In this document: piece after piece, positions 11,979 through 23,967 of the stretch
How the letters are laid out: every line of letters starts with the position of its first letter
How positions within the stretch are numbered: the stretch's first letter is position 1
NCBI GenBank assembly: GCA_946699065.1
Contig: CAMPDV010000091.1
Location: forward strand, 1 to 64,000
Direction of reading: 5' to 3'
DNA length: 64,000 bases
From: Loxodes magnus
Lineage: Eukaryota; Ciliophora; Karyorelictea; Loxodida; Loxodidae
Notes under the pieces: model-generated
Seen by the model: only the letters and a program-made list of their open reading frames with translations
The model's database searches: none
What the model was told of the DNA's origin: nothing
Made by a program: the position numbers and the translations under genes

Positions 11979-14900
11979 CGAAGCTTTCGATTAAAATCAG
12001 TTTAATACTAATGAAGTACCGTTTAAGTAGTGAAGTATTTAGTCAATTATTTTGAGAAACATAGCTCTTTAGTTAGGTAGACTTGGGAATTTCTGAATAA
12101 TTTTTTCGGCGGTTATTCATTTAATTCTAAGAACCTCTAACTGTCTTAATTTAGAAGCCTTTTTCGCGCTTATATGCATAATAATTGACTTCACAATAAA
12201 CACATTAACTGATTATCGATAAAGCATGAAATAAAGATAATTAATAGTTGAAATAGATAACAGAACTACATATACACTCAAGGATAATAGATTTAGATAG
12301 ACTCTATGGAAGAACATAAGAGTCGGAGACTTCTTACTTATAAAAAACGGAGAAAAAATTCCTTGTGATGCCCTTTTGCTTGCTACGGCTGATTAAGGAG
12401 AATGCTTCATTGATCTTTATAGCTTTAATGGAGTATACACAATTTCTCTGTAAAATGCTTTGATATAAACGTAAGAAATATTAGTAAAGTAATCTGAATC
12501 TGATGTTGAAACGAACATAAAGGAGCTAAGTAAAACGGTTATTTAAGTAAAACAGCTTGAAAAAGGAGGAAAGCTTTCTGGAAATATCAGAATAACTGGC
12601 TTCCCTAACCTTCATAAGATAAATGAAAAATACTTCATTTTTAGAGAAAGCGTTCTAAGAACAACGGATTGAATAATAGGACTGGCAGTATATACAGGAG
12701 AAGACACAATTATATACTAAGATATGGATAAAAAAAGGAAAAGAGAAACTTACGAAAGATAAGCCAATTTCATCTTCATGTGTCTCCTTCCTTTTTAGCT
12801 TATTTTTATTCTATTAGTTCTATTGAAATCGAACTTACTTGAAAACAGTTGCTTAAAAATATTTAGCTTTAGCAAAAATGAAAATAGCAGCTAGAACTCT
12901 ATTTTCAATGTCGTGGTTTCGTATTTTTATCTTTACCCCTTAGCATTTTACATTGCAATGGATATTTTCAGAATCTCTCAGTAAAACTTTTTAAGCATAG
13001 ACACCAGTTCTAGAAAATCAGAGCAAAACATGTAAAGAATACAATGTCCTAATAAGAATGTAGTAGAAGATCTGAGCAATGTGGGGTTCATTCTTATGGA
13101 CAAGAATGCTATTTATAAATAGAAGCTAAATTTTAAAAAATGCTTAATACAAAGTATCGTTTATTACGAACCATAATCTCAGCAAACTGTAGTGTAATGA
13201 GAAGAAAAGCAGAAAGTTGTAGTAGTTACTTAGAAGAACTTGATCAACTTTAAGGAGAGATATCAGAAATAGGTTAAAGGTAACAACGCCTTTTTGGCCA
13301 AGTATTAGAAACTCTCTGTTAATACTTCTCGTGGCTTTATTAACTGGTAGGATAAAATCAGCTAAGACATTAAGCTTATCAAATTCTTCGAGCACTTTGC
13401 CTTATTAACGGCTATTTAAATTCCTCAAGAGAATCAAAGCATGACAGAGAGATGTCAACCCGAGGAAGTAGCTATCTTGAGAGTAGCTCGTAAGTTTGGA
13501 ATAGAAATAGAAGAAAACAATTTGGAAACTTGTAAGCTAAAGATATAAACAAAGCGCCATTATTATCAAATAATCGCTAGAAATGAGTTAGCTATGGAAA
13601 GATAAAGAACTTCCGTTATTGTAAGCGAAATTAACGAGAAGTTCTACTAATAGCTACAGAATGAAAGCTTGACAGACTTTGATGATTACTCCCCAGCTGA
13701 AAAAGTATTAAAAACTTTTATTTTCTGTAAAGGTTTCAAGTAGGCAGTACTTGAGATTTGTAACCCATTAAAGCAAGATCAGTTAGATAAAATAAAGTAA
13801 TTTGAATAGCTAGGCAACGTAAACCTATACTTAGCAAGTAAAGAGCTTTAATCTTAAGAAATCTAGTAATTTTACTCAAAATATTTACATGCTAAATAAG
13901 CAATGCAAAGTAAATGCCAGAAGTTAATTGAGGCAGCAAACTGGATAGAAAAAGACTTGCAACTTGAAGGAATTCTAGCACTTAGATAAGAGATAAATGA
14001 GAGAATAACAGATAGTGTTTAAAAATTAAAGGGAGCTGGAAAAAAATTTTGGCTTTTATCAAGTGAAGAGATTTAGCATTCGATGAACGTTGGATATAAC
14101 TCCTCCTTAATAGATATAAAAGATAAAGTACTAACTATTTAAAATTAAAGCTCCAATGCTAAGCTAAAAAAAATTCTTTATAGTATGCTAACAGATTCAG
14201 TACTTTATAATGCAAACGATTGAAAAAAGTCGAAAAAAAACACACAAATTCCTAAAAGTTAAGCCAATGAAAAAAGAGATAATATACAATAATAGGAAAG
14301 CCAAAATGAAAATATAGGAGTAATGGAAGAGAAGACTTTAGCTGAATTTTAGTCTTATACATAATTAATTGATATAGAACAGTAAGAATTATTAAATGAA
14401 GACTAAACTAAAGTTATAAGAAGTAAATCTGAAAGCTTAATTGAGTTTAAAGGTGAATATTTAGAGTAACTCAAAACAAATTTAACGTTCATTGAGCAAA
14501 ATCAAGCAGCTTCGTCTAATAATCTAAATAGAAATAAGATAAATCTCATGGAAAGTCGGTAGAAATAAAGCTCTGGATTGTCACTTATAATTGATGCCGA
14601 TTCTTTTGTTAGAATTATTAAAGACTAGGACGCAGAAAGATAATTAGCTTTATTATCCTTTGTCTGTAATTCTGTAATAATATGCAATGTAACTCCTCAT
14701 ATTAAATAAAAAATAGTAAAGTTCATTTAAAAGCATTTTTCATTTAATTCAAAAGTCCTGGCTGTCGGAACAAAAAGTGCTGATATTAAAATGCTGAAAG
14801 CTGCTAATATTAGTCTAACTCTCCAAGCTAGTTAGAATTTGCCTATAAAATTAGCGAGTGATATCGAAGTTGAGAATTTTAGTTCTATTCACCATTTGCT

Positions 14901-17900
14901 CTTATATCACTGGCCAATTGCACATACATAAAAGCTGAATGCCCTTTGTTGCATTTTGTATTCATTATTTATAATGACTATAAACATTAACTTGATAGAA
15001 GCCAATTCTAACTTTAATAACCTATGAGATTTCTCTTTCTTTTGGCTATCAATCTGACTAATTTACGTGACCTTTCCAATACTGATTCAAGCCTTTTTAA
15101 AAGGATCCTTTTTAAATGAGAATTCCAGTTCTCATTAGTAAAGATACTGAAGACTAAAGCTCATAGCAGAGTCACTTTTAAAAATCATAATAAAAACAGT
15201 TAGCTAGACTTTGGCTATCTTCCTTATAACGTATTATATCTACGAAGACCAAATAAAGAAATGCGACTCTACCTTCTAATACCTCCAAGACTTATTTAAT
15301 CTAGTTGTGATTGTAACCTTATGGAGGTAAATAATTGTAGAGTAAGTTAACAAGAGCCTCACTTTTGTTTCTATCCTGTTGTTTATTGATATCTCAACTT
15401 ATCTGTACTTAAATAGAGATAAAGGCTATTAGCAGAAGATTATAGTTACTACTTTCAACTCTGAGCTAGTAATCGTCATCTTTTTACTCCTTCTCGCTTC
15501 AAACTTTATCATTGAAAATGTCTCTATACTCAAGATTTAGCTATTCAATATTGTATCAAATCTTTAGGATTAAGAAGTGAATTAAGTATAAATCAGCCAA
15601 AGCTTTTAACTTAAAAAAATGTTTGAAGGGTTTTGCTAGCTGCTTCGAAGTGAAAGGCTACAAAAAGAAATGCTAATTAGTGGGAGTGAATAGGTTTATT
15701 AGAATAACTAGAGTAGCTTGTAATACCAAAACACTTAGCTGGATAAAAAATTTGTGTCTTTCTCTTAAGATTTGCTGATCTAACCTTTGCAAAAGTGCTA
15801 CAAAATACTGATGGGCTGCTACTTCTTATTGATTAACTTATTACTTATAATCAGTAAAAGTGTCAAAGAGAAGCAGCTTTTATTATGACAACTGAACTTA
15901 ATTGTAAACTTAGTAGAAGCTTTAACTGGAGTATGGAGCAAGCAGAAGATCAAACAGTTGGTTATCTAAAATCTTAACAAAATTTTCGCATTCAAAGTTG
16001 TTTTGTTCTTCCTTCTGTAAGAGGACTATTACATCATATTTGCACTAATTTTGCAAACTTAAGTCTTTAGAGTTGGAGTTCGTGAGCTAATAACTTAGTA
16101 TTCTTTACTTGTCCTACTAAATATACTGGTGGTGACAATAAACAGTTGCTTTAGCATTTGAGGTTTGTCATAGACATATGAATGCTTAGGTGTGCAAGTT
16201 TGAAGTAGAGTTACATTCACAACTTGCCTTTTTCTGGTATTTTCAATCTTATCGTGAAACTAAGAAAAATATGAAAAGTAGTGTTTCTATGAAAGCCTTT
16301 GCACACAGAAAGCTAAAAATTAATAAGATGAGATACTTTCTACACTTTATCCCTCATTTGTCAAGGAGAGAATCCAAAGAAGGGAAAAGTTTATAGCAGA
16401 TTATCATCAGCTAGTGACAGTTCTATTCTGTGATATTTATGACTTCGATAATATTGTAGCAATGATTACTCCTAAAGAACTAATTGACTTGCTCAATGAA
16501 ATCCAGTTAAGTTTTGATAGATTATGTGAGGCTCATAAAGTGGATAAAATTGAAACCGTAGGAAAGACATACTTAGTATGCGGTGGGCTGAAATATAATC
16601 AAGCATGTGACGATAATCAGGAGCATACTCCTGCAGAGAGAACAATGCTACTAGCTATAGATATGTTGAAGAAGATAGAAAATATAACTCTTAAAAACGG
16701 TAATTCATTACAAGTAAAAATTGGACTAAGCTCAGGACCTGTTATTGCAGGAGTTGTCGGAGACCATAAGCCTCAGTTTGCACTTGTTGGTGACACAATA
16801 AATACCGCAAGTCGAATGTGCAGCACTATATAAGATCCAATGTGTATTAGAATATCTTCATCAACTTATCAAAAAGTAAAGAACTTAAATTTAGAATTTG
16901 TTGAAGAATAAGTAGAAGTAAAGGGAAAAGGAATTATGCAAACTTTTCTTGTCTACCTAAATTTACAGTAAGTAAGTAAATTAAGTTCAAGGTAGTCAAG
17001 CATACGCTCACTTAATAGAAATCAACTTTTTTCAGGAAAATCCTAACGAAGACGAAGTTCAATTTTAAACCCTATCAATCAAATAAGAATGTGATATTAC
17101 AAGAACAAAGACAAAAACTGCTGATTAAACTCTCCTTTACATAGCTCATAATCAAGTAAGCAAATCGAAGGCTAAAACTCATCTAAGATGAAAAAAATTC
17201 AACCAGTCATTCATTCTTCCCTTTTTAAAAAAATAGAGAAAAAGCAAATTGCTTCGGAAAATGAATCAAAACTGAAAAAAAACTTACTTTAGATAATTAA
17301 ACCCATTGAGTAATAAATCAAGAATTCAGATAAAAAGCTTCCAGTATAATTTGATAAGAAAAAGCAACTACTAATAAAAAAGACTCAGCTACTGCTGAGA
17401 AAAGAGGCCTTAAAAAGTGACGAAGTTAGGAAGCAGTCTTCTTTAATGAATGAAAATTCTTTTTAACATGATAAATAGAGAATCTTTTAAAGTAAAAGTA
17501 ATAGAGATGAGTAAATCCAAAAGACTTAATTTATTTTCAATTTTAAATCTCAGAAAACTTTAGACTTTGCAATAGAAATTTAAAAACTGAAGTAAGATAA
17601 GGATAAATAATAAGGCTAAAAAAATCCTGAAGAAGTAAAATTAGAAGAGTAGAAATAGAATATTTATCCATAAGAACTAATTCAAAATTAAAAGGAACAA
17701 AAAGAAAAATTAGAAGAAAATTTTGAATCCTTAATGAAAGTTAATGAAAACTAAATTTCTATTTAAGAATTTTCTCCTAAAAATATATCACCTATATGCT
17801 TATCCCCAATAACTTTTGTATAGACTGAAGAAAATGCCGATAATAGTTTTTAAGAACTATAAAATGATCCACTAGATGATTTCAAGAATCAATTATAAAA

Positions 17901-19377
17901 GGTAGAATAAAATGAAACATGAGAATAGCAATAATTGGAGATTAGTTTTAAGCAGCAGAGCGCGGAAAAGAAAACAGAGTAATAAGAAAAGTCTTTTTTC
18001 TAGTAATAATAAAGCAATGAAAACCAATCAGTAAATTAAGGTAAAAACGTAGAAAAATCCTTAATATCTTACTAAAAATACTCTTCGATAATAAGTCAAC
18101 TACTAAACATGATATCTAGCACTTTCTCTTGTGGAAAAGGAGAGATAAATATTTGCTAAGGAAGTAAAATTAACTAAATAGAGAAAAATTTCATATACTG
18201 CATTACTCTCAGCTTTCTAATGCAGCTATTTTTATTCATTTTATGCTTGTTTTCAAAAAAATAAATCTCTCAGTGAAGAATATTTTTGCATGTTGTATGC
18301 ATTTGCCTGCATTCGGTTTCGATTTACTTCAAGCAAAGAAAGAAGCTAAAGAACTGCTGGAATATCATTATAGTCTATATTTTTAGCAAGCTAATAGTAG
18401 TGATATGTATTGACTAGTTGTAAGTTGAATCTGTTTATTTGTCAGTCTTTTATGACGTATTAATAGCACATAATACTACCATAATGTCCTTTCAAGTGAT
18501 GCTTATTTTTATCTCTACCTCTGTAGTTGAACTGGCCTTCATGTATTTCCTTACTAGCTACTTAAGAGGCTTTTTCATTGTTTTAGAGATTAACTTAATA
18601 AGCAAAGTTCTGTTACTATTTTCAGTATATCTATAAGAGTCTAAAATAACGAAGCAAGTCTAGGATAAAGCCAAGATGTAGGAAGAAATAAAAATAAATG
18701 AAAACTTACTGAAGCATGTGATGCCATTTTCCGTACTCTAGTAGATGAAAAAAGGAATCATAGAAGCTGAAAAAATGTGCTAAGTACCTATTATGTTTTC
18801 CGATATTGTAGGCTTTACTTAATTCTCAAGCAACAAGCAACCAAAGGAAGTAATTGAAATTTTGTCAGAATTATTTACACAGTTTGATAAGCTTTCCGCG
18901 GAAAATAAATGTTATAAGGTGTGTACAATTGGAGATTGCTATGTAGCTATAGGTTGGAATGGGGAGATATCGAGCAAGAATAGAATTCCCTAATAGGAAC
19001 TGCAAAATCTTATGAATGTAGCATTCGGCTTAATTGATGTTATTAAAGTAACTAATTAAAAACACAACAGCCATCTCCAAATGAGAATAGGAATTCATGT
19101 AGGAGACATAATTGGAGGCGTAAGTGGTAGTAGCATAATAAGATACGATATTTATGGAACAGATGTAATGATTGCAAATAAAATGGAGAGCAACGGTAAA
19201 CCATAAGCAGTGAATATTAGCAATAGAGCTTAAAAAATATTAAAGAAAAGTGAATTTAGATCATAGTACACATTTTAGAAGAATAATCCGGTATGTTTAA
19301 ACCTTATCTAAAACAATAAAAATATAAAGATAGCTATTAAATGCTATTATGTGAACAGAATTTCGCAGGTCTAGTGA
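11923..19377 (+). CDS. P4-ATPase-like / guanylyl cyclase fusion protein
   Basis: A single 2484-aa exon, ATG 11923 to TGA 19375, with sixteen internal TGA codons. It makes cGMP from GTP at a membrane. The N-terminal ~1150 residues follow the P4-ATPase (flippase) plan but have lost its motifs: the DKTGT loop reads DKNAIYK (Asp393) and GDGAND reads GTKSAD (from residue 949), so ATP-driven transport is unlikely. Next come two six-pass membrane sets, each with a class III cyclase domain. C1 (~1490-1665) has Glu1544 at the purine-selecting site, Ala1620 where many guanylyl cyclases have Cys, and the catalytic Asn1627/Arg1631. C2 (~2285-2440) carries both metal Asp residues (2294, 2338) and lacks Asn/Arg. 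This C1/C2 exchange relative to mammalian adenylyl cyclases, and the ATPase fusion, are known for ciliate and apicomplexan guanylyl cyclases. A Q/S/K-rich linker (~1690-2070) separates the halves. Confidence 0.95.
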
Positions 19378-19589
19378 GGCAGATTCTCTAACTAAAAATA
19401 ATTAAAATTTAAAAGATTTTGTTTTATATTTTAATATCTACCCTAATGCTTTTTTTAAATTCTCCTAATGTAAAAGTAAATTAAAGTTAAATAAATAAAG
19501 AAAGCTACTTTTGAAGAGAATGGAGTAAGTTTGAAAAGATAAAAATGAGATATAAATAAATCTCTCTCTTCTATTTAAGTGACTTAATT

Positions 19590-20434
19590 ATGTGGTAAAC
19601 CAAATTTATTAAAGAATGTCAAATGGTAATGTTATGTGTAAAGCAAACAAGGTTAGTATCCTTATCGTTCTATAAAATTGTTTTAGTTGTATAAGGCCCA
19701 CTAGGAATGACAACAGGTATTGATAAATCTTAAGAAAGTGTGCAAACTCCTGCTTAAGTGCACTGAGATATAAATGCAACTGTTTACTTAAACATAGACA
19801 CTCCATTACTTGTCACATCGATAACAGCCTATTTCACTGAAAATGCTTGCAGCGCTTTTCCGGTGATAGTCATTTTGCAAGTTGAAGAAGTAGCAGGACA
19901 CTAAAGAGTAGATAAATCGAGATTCGTAACAGTAAGCTAAGTACCTTTGCAATCAACGAATTAAGCCGTTTATCGAGGCAGAAACAGTTCACTTGATCCT
20001 AGTAAAATTAGAGTATAGATGATAGTTATAATTCTTAGCATTTTTTCTATTTACCTTAATTATTAAACAACTAAGGTTTAAGCATAGAATACTTACAAAT
20101 TTAAATCTATTTCAATTTATTTATGTTTAAGGTATACAGTAATCACATAGCTCTACCATATCTCCTAAAATCATTCCTTACTAAAATTAATATCAAATAT
20201 TAAGAATCAAAAGGTAGGATTATTACTAATTAGTGTGAGGCTAAATATTGCAAATTGAACTTTGATGAGATGAAAGTAAAGGAAAAGAGTCTGTATCAAA
20301 ACTAGATGTTTGAGTATCTTCTTAGCATTTGTAGATAAAATGAAGATTTTAGATCTTTACAATAGCTTTAGAGTTTAAAATAAATAAATTAATTAACTCT
20401 AAACTATGGCTAGAAGAATTAAAAATATTAATGA
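19590..20434 (+). CDS. hypothetical protein with at least two exons
   Basis: Exon 1 begins at ATG 19590 and gives a non-repetitive stretch of about 130 residues to around 20015, with one TGA as Trp and balanced composition including Pro, Gly and Cys. That is unlike AT-rich noise. Exon 2, in another frame from about 20125, is charged and helical and ends at TGA 20432. The intron between them (a GTATAG or nearby donor to a TTTAAG-type acceptor) was not fixed. Two other frames in exon 1 are also open, so the frame choice rests on codon ending and composition. No family recognised. It follows the cyclase gene in the same direction after ~210 bases. Confidence 0.45.
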
Positions 20435-21808
20435 AAGCATAAGCTTTCAACTCTTAATAAATGAAAGCTCACAAGCATCCATAACACATATGTAATAAAT
20501 CGTTTAACCTCAAATTCTCCTTTCCGTATATTCTAGCTCTACAAAGTATAATACTCATATGATTGAAGCAGTATAGGTTAAAATAAAATAAACGGTCATT
20601 GCTTATATAAGCATACATTTGATAGATATATTGCATACAAATTGTAAAACCTTAAATATTCTACTAGCATAGTGATTACAATAAATGATTTAAATACATT
20701 ACTAAAATAGAAGTCAGAATTTACATTAAAACTAGTTAAATTCAAATTTATTTCTAAATCATTAAAGCTATAGAAACTAATTTCAAGCTTAGAATTAAAA
20801 AAGTAAAGTTAAATAAGAGAGTAATAGCAAATTAAGGGTAATTATCAATTAATTATAACTGGATTATGTTTATTTGCCTAAATATAATTGAGAAATCTTC
20901 ATGATTATAATAATCTTAAGTTTTAAGATTTCTGAAAAGAGAAATAAACTAAGTCACTTAGTAGAAGTTAGAAACAAAGTCTTATAGAAAGCTTTACTTT
21001 TCTAGATTAGCTATTATATGCTAACTAGCTTTATAGGTAAACAGACTAACATGAGATCATTAAATTACTACTCTTTAAAAGACTTAGAACTGAAAATTCT
21101 AAAAATTGAATTGTTTCTCTTGAAGATAAAAATTAATAAATTAAAATAGCAAAGTAGTATAAAAAGGGATTTGAAGTAACTAGAAATGCTAGATAATAAT
21201 CAAAGAGCAAAATAGAAGACACAGTCATTAAATGACTTTAATTATTAATTTATATTACTTGCTTTTGTAAGCTAAGCTTTAATAAATTAAATATAGGCTT
21301 TATTAATAGTCAGTTATTGTTTTATTAAAGTGGAGTTATCCTATTAAAATCCAAGCCCTTTATAGAAAATCTAATATAAGTTATTTAAGACAAATAAGAA
21401 ACCTGATTAATAGCTTTCTCAATAAATAAGCATGAACACAAAGCTTAAATGGTTAAACTTTTAAGCGAATGATTACAAAACTAAAGCAAGCATTGAAGTT
21501 TTGTATCCTTATACATCAGAAGGTTTACTTTTAGTTTTGGCCTAAAAAGAAAGCCTAAACCCTAATTAGCTAAGTAGATATTAAAATCCTCAAATTCTTT
21601 TCTAATTAATATTGATCTAAATTTCCTAGCACTTCATAAGCTATAATTCTTTATTATTATCCATTCTTAAATCTTACTATTGCTTCTATAGCTTCAATTA
21701 TAGAAGGAATAAGATTGGACTTTTGTTTGATATGTATTGGATTATTAACTAAAATGAAGCTATGAAGATAATTTAAGTAATAAAGAGTATTTCTAGTATA
21801 ATTTATAA
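20435..21808. other. 1.4 kb spacer before the Alba gene
   Basis: No gene recognised. The sequence is rich in AGCTTAATTA-like words on both strands. The Alba promoter must lie at its right end, but I see no motif to name. Confidence 0.4.
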
Positions 21809-22729
21809 ATGGAAAAATATAGAAAAGTCATCAACCCTTAAGTTCCTATGCCTGCTAATTGAATATTTATGGCCTCTAAAGGAAAGCTAAAGAACTATAT
21901 TAACTATGCTATAAAATGCTTATTATGAAGTAGGATGCCAGTTGTTGTAATTAGAGGAGCAGGAAAAGCCATGGCTTCTGCAATTACTCTAGCGGAATAT
22001 TTGAAGCATAGGATCAAAAATCTTCATTAAGATAGTGTAATCAAAGCAGAGGAAATTTAATCCATTTATGAACCTCTTGAAGAAGGACTTGATAGAGTTA
22101 TAATTTCAAGGAATATAATTATTATTGAAATAACATTAAGCTAGTTGTAACTAAGCACTAATAGCATTGGTTATTAGAAGCCAATTCCTGAAAATCTTGT
22201 ACATGAAGTAAGTCACGATCACCAAGTACAAGCTTAAAAAAGAGGCATTCACAAACGAGGTCGTTTTGCTTAGAGTTCCAAAAGATCTTTTTTAAATTAG
22301 AGAGGAAGAAGTAGAGGATAATAAGTATAAAGAAGAAGCTTTTCAAGTGTCTTAATACGTGGTAGAGGAAACTTTATTTAAGACCAAAATGCAAGAAATT
22401 AATAATTAATGGAAGAAAATGAAAGAGACCTAAGAATAAAACATTCAGATCTAGATGTAGAAGTATTTTGGGAATAATTAGTTGTAGGATTACAAGAAAC
22501 TGGTTCATAAAATGTGGTTCCTATAAAACACTCAGATTTAATCGAAGATATATATCAAATAAACCAGATTGATAATCAAGATTCCTCTTAAGAAAGTCAA
22601 GAAGAAAATTCATAAGACTAGTTCGATGATCAATGGTTTCAAAGTGAAGACAGTTAAATTTAGTCACGAAGTTCTGTTAATAATTTAAGTGATTCAGAGA
22701 GTTCGGATAAGAGTAATGAAGGTTGGTGA
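21809..22729 (+). CDS. Alba-domain nucleic-acid-binding protein with RG-rich and acidic tail
   Basis: 306 aa, ATG 21809 to TGA 22727, followed by a second in-frame TGA three codons later. Residues ~24-120 form an Alba domain, an RNA/DNA-binding fold found in chromatin proteins and in RNase P/MRP subunits of the Rpp20/Rpp25 type. The Asn-Tyr-Ile-Asn-Tyr-Ala segment (29-34) and the loop GAGKAM (50-55) after an Arg-Gly are diagnostic. Trp18 and Trp40 are TGA-coded. Residues ~145-190 are Arg/Gly-rich (RGR boxes), typical of RNA-binding tails of eukaryotic Alba proteins; the last ~110 are acidic with Ser/Gln/Asp. A GTAAGT after the domain looks like a donor, but the frame reads through it. An Rpp25/POP6-like role is possible; a general mRNA-binding role is equally likely. 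Confidence 0.9.
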
Positions 22730-22895
22730 AATAGGTGAACTCTAGACTTAATTTCACGTTTCATTTATAAATTATAATTCTATAAAAAGCGAATTAAAAG
22801 TAGCTCTCTAAATCATATTATATAAGGAAATATATTAGTCTTTTAAATGTAAAGGGTATTAGATTGTATAGGGGATAGTTAAATTAAAATAAAGC

Positions 22896-23904
22896 ATGAT
22901 AAAATTTCTAAAGTTAAAACCTCGCGGTTGTACCAAGTATAAAGAATAATCACAATTAGAATAAGATATTAAAAGAGATGCATTTGGATATATTTAAGAA
23001 ATATTTAAATTTGATTTTCATCGAGAAAATTAATTCTAAATACATTTGAAAGTTTTTGATTGTAAGAAGAAATAAAGAAATAATTAAAGACATTTTGATA
23101 TCTTAAGTAATTTTTCAGAGAAAAATAAGAAAGTTTTTGGTAAATGAAGTATCTCAGACCTTGAGCTCATTGAGTTAACTTAGCAAAAGTTTAAGAAAAA
23201 ATAATTTAAGTAAGTAAATAATAATTAAGCAATAACCACTTCATCGATATACTTAAATGAGATGTAAAGCAAATTTAGTTAAAAGAGTAGAGTATTTAGT
23301 ATCTAGTCCTGCAAAGAAGAAACTTGAATTTATTATTTAATAGGCTTTATACTAGGAAATGATTAAATAGTGTTTTATTAATTTCATTGAATTAAATACT
23401 TATAATAAAACAATCCTTTAGTTAATTTATAAGCTTATAGACTTAGAGAGATATCGGGAAGATAAATATTATGAAAAACTATTTATACCATTTAAAAAAA
23501 TAAGGCTACTTAATTTCTACGCTAATTCCTTAAGAACTTAATCAGTGTTTTACAGTGGGAGTAAGATTAAATTCCAGATTCTACAATTTCATGCCTTTTG
23601 CTTACTTGGAAAAAATTTATATAAAATACATAAAAATTTAAATTTAAATTTTTGAAAATAAGCAAAGCATTTGTAAGTTAAAAAAACAAAAGAAGAGCTT
23701 TCATTTATTAAGCTTTAATAAGTATTTTTGTCAAACTTATACCTTTAAATTTTTTAACCTTAAAGTAAAGCAATTAAAATCATAGCTACTTCTAAAATAC
23801 AGATGAAATAAAAAAATGGTAAAAAATATAAAGAATCTTAGATACTAAAATCTTAATTTAAGCTTTTAAGCATCTAAATGGTTTATAGGCTTAAACGTAT
23901 TTGA
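22896..23904 (+). CDS. hypothetical protein (330 aa) with a 16-nt intron
   Basis: ATG 22896 to TGA 23902. The frame switches exactly at a 16-nt GTAAAT...TTAAG segment (23214-23229); splicing it gives one continuous protein. Two TGA codons read as Trp. The C-terminal half is Lys/Leu/Glu-rich and probably helical. The N-terminal half has mixed charged and aromatic residues. No known motif was seen. It follows the Alba gene by ~165 bases in the same direction and converges on the RING-FHA gene (64 bases between stops). Confidence 0.5.
23214..23229 (+). other. 16-nt intron
   Basis: GT...AG, AT-rich. It separates two frames that are each open and protein-like over more than 100 codons. Confidence 0.55.
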
Positions 23905-23967
23905 TTGACTAAATACTAAAGCATTTATTTTTATAAAAGTTTAAATATAGTTTAGTGTTAAATATTT

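Noticed and set aside
16190-16396. Separate small plus-strand ORF inside the cyclase gene
   Set aside because: It is off-frame; the cyclase frame continues through the region with TGA as Trp and matches the segment before the C1 domain.
21541-21570. CCTAAACCCTAA as a telomere-like word
   Set aside because: It occurs once, is not tandem, and ciliate telomere repeats are C4A2/C4A4 types.
22196-22260. A GTAAGT donor just after the Alba domain
   Set aside because: The frame continues through it into a plausible RG-rich tail and ends at tandem TGA codons; no matching acceptor improves the reading.
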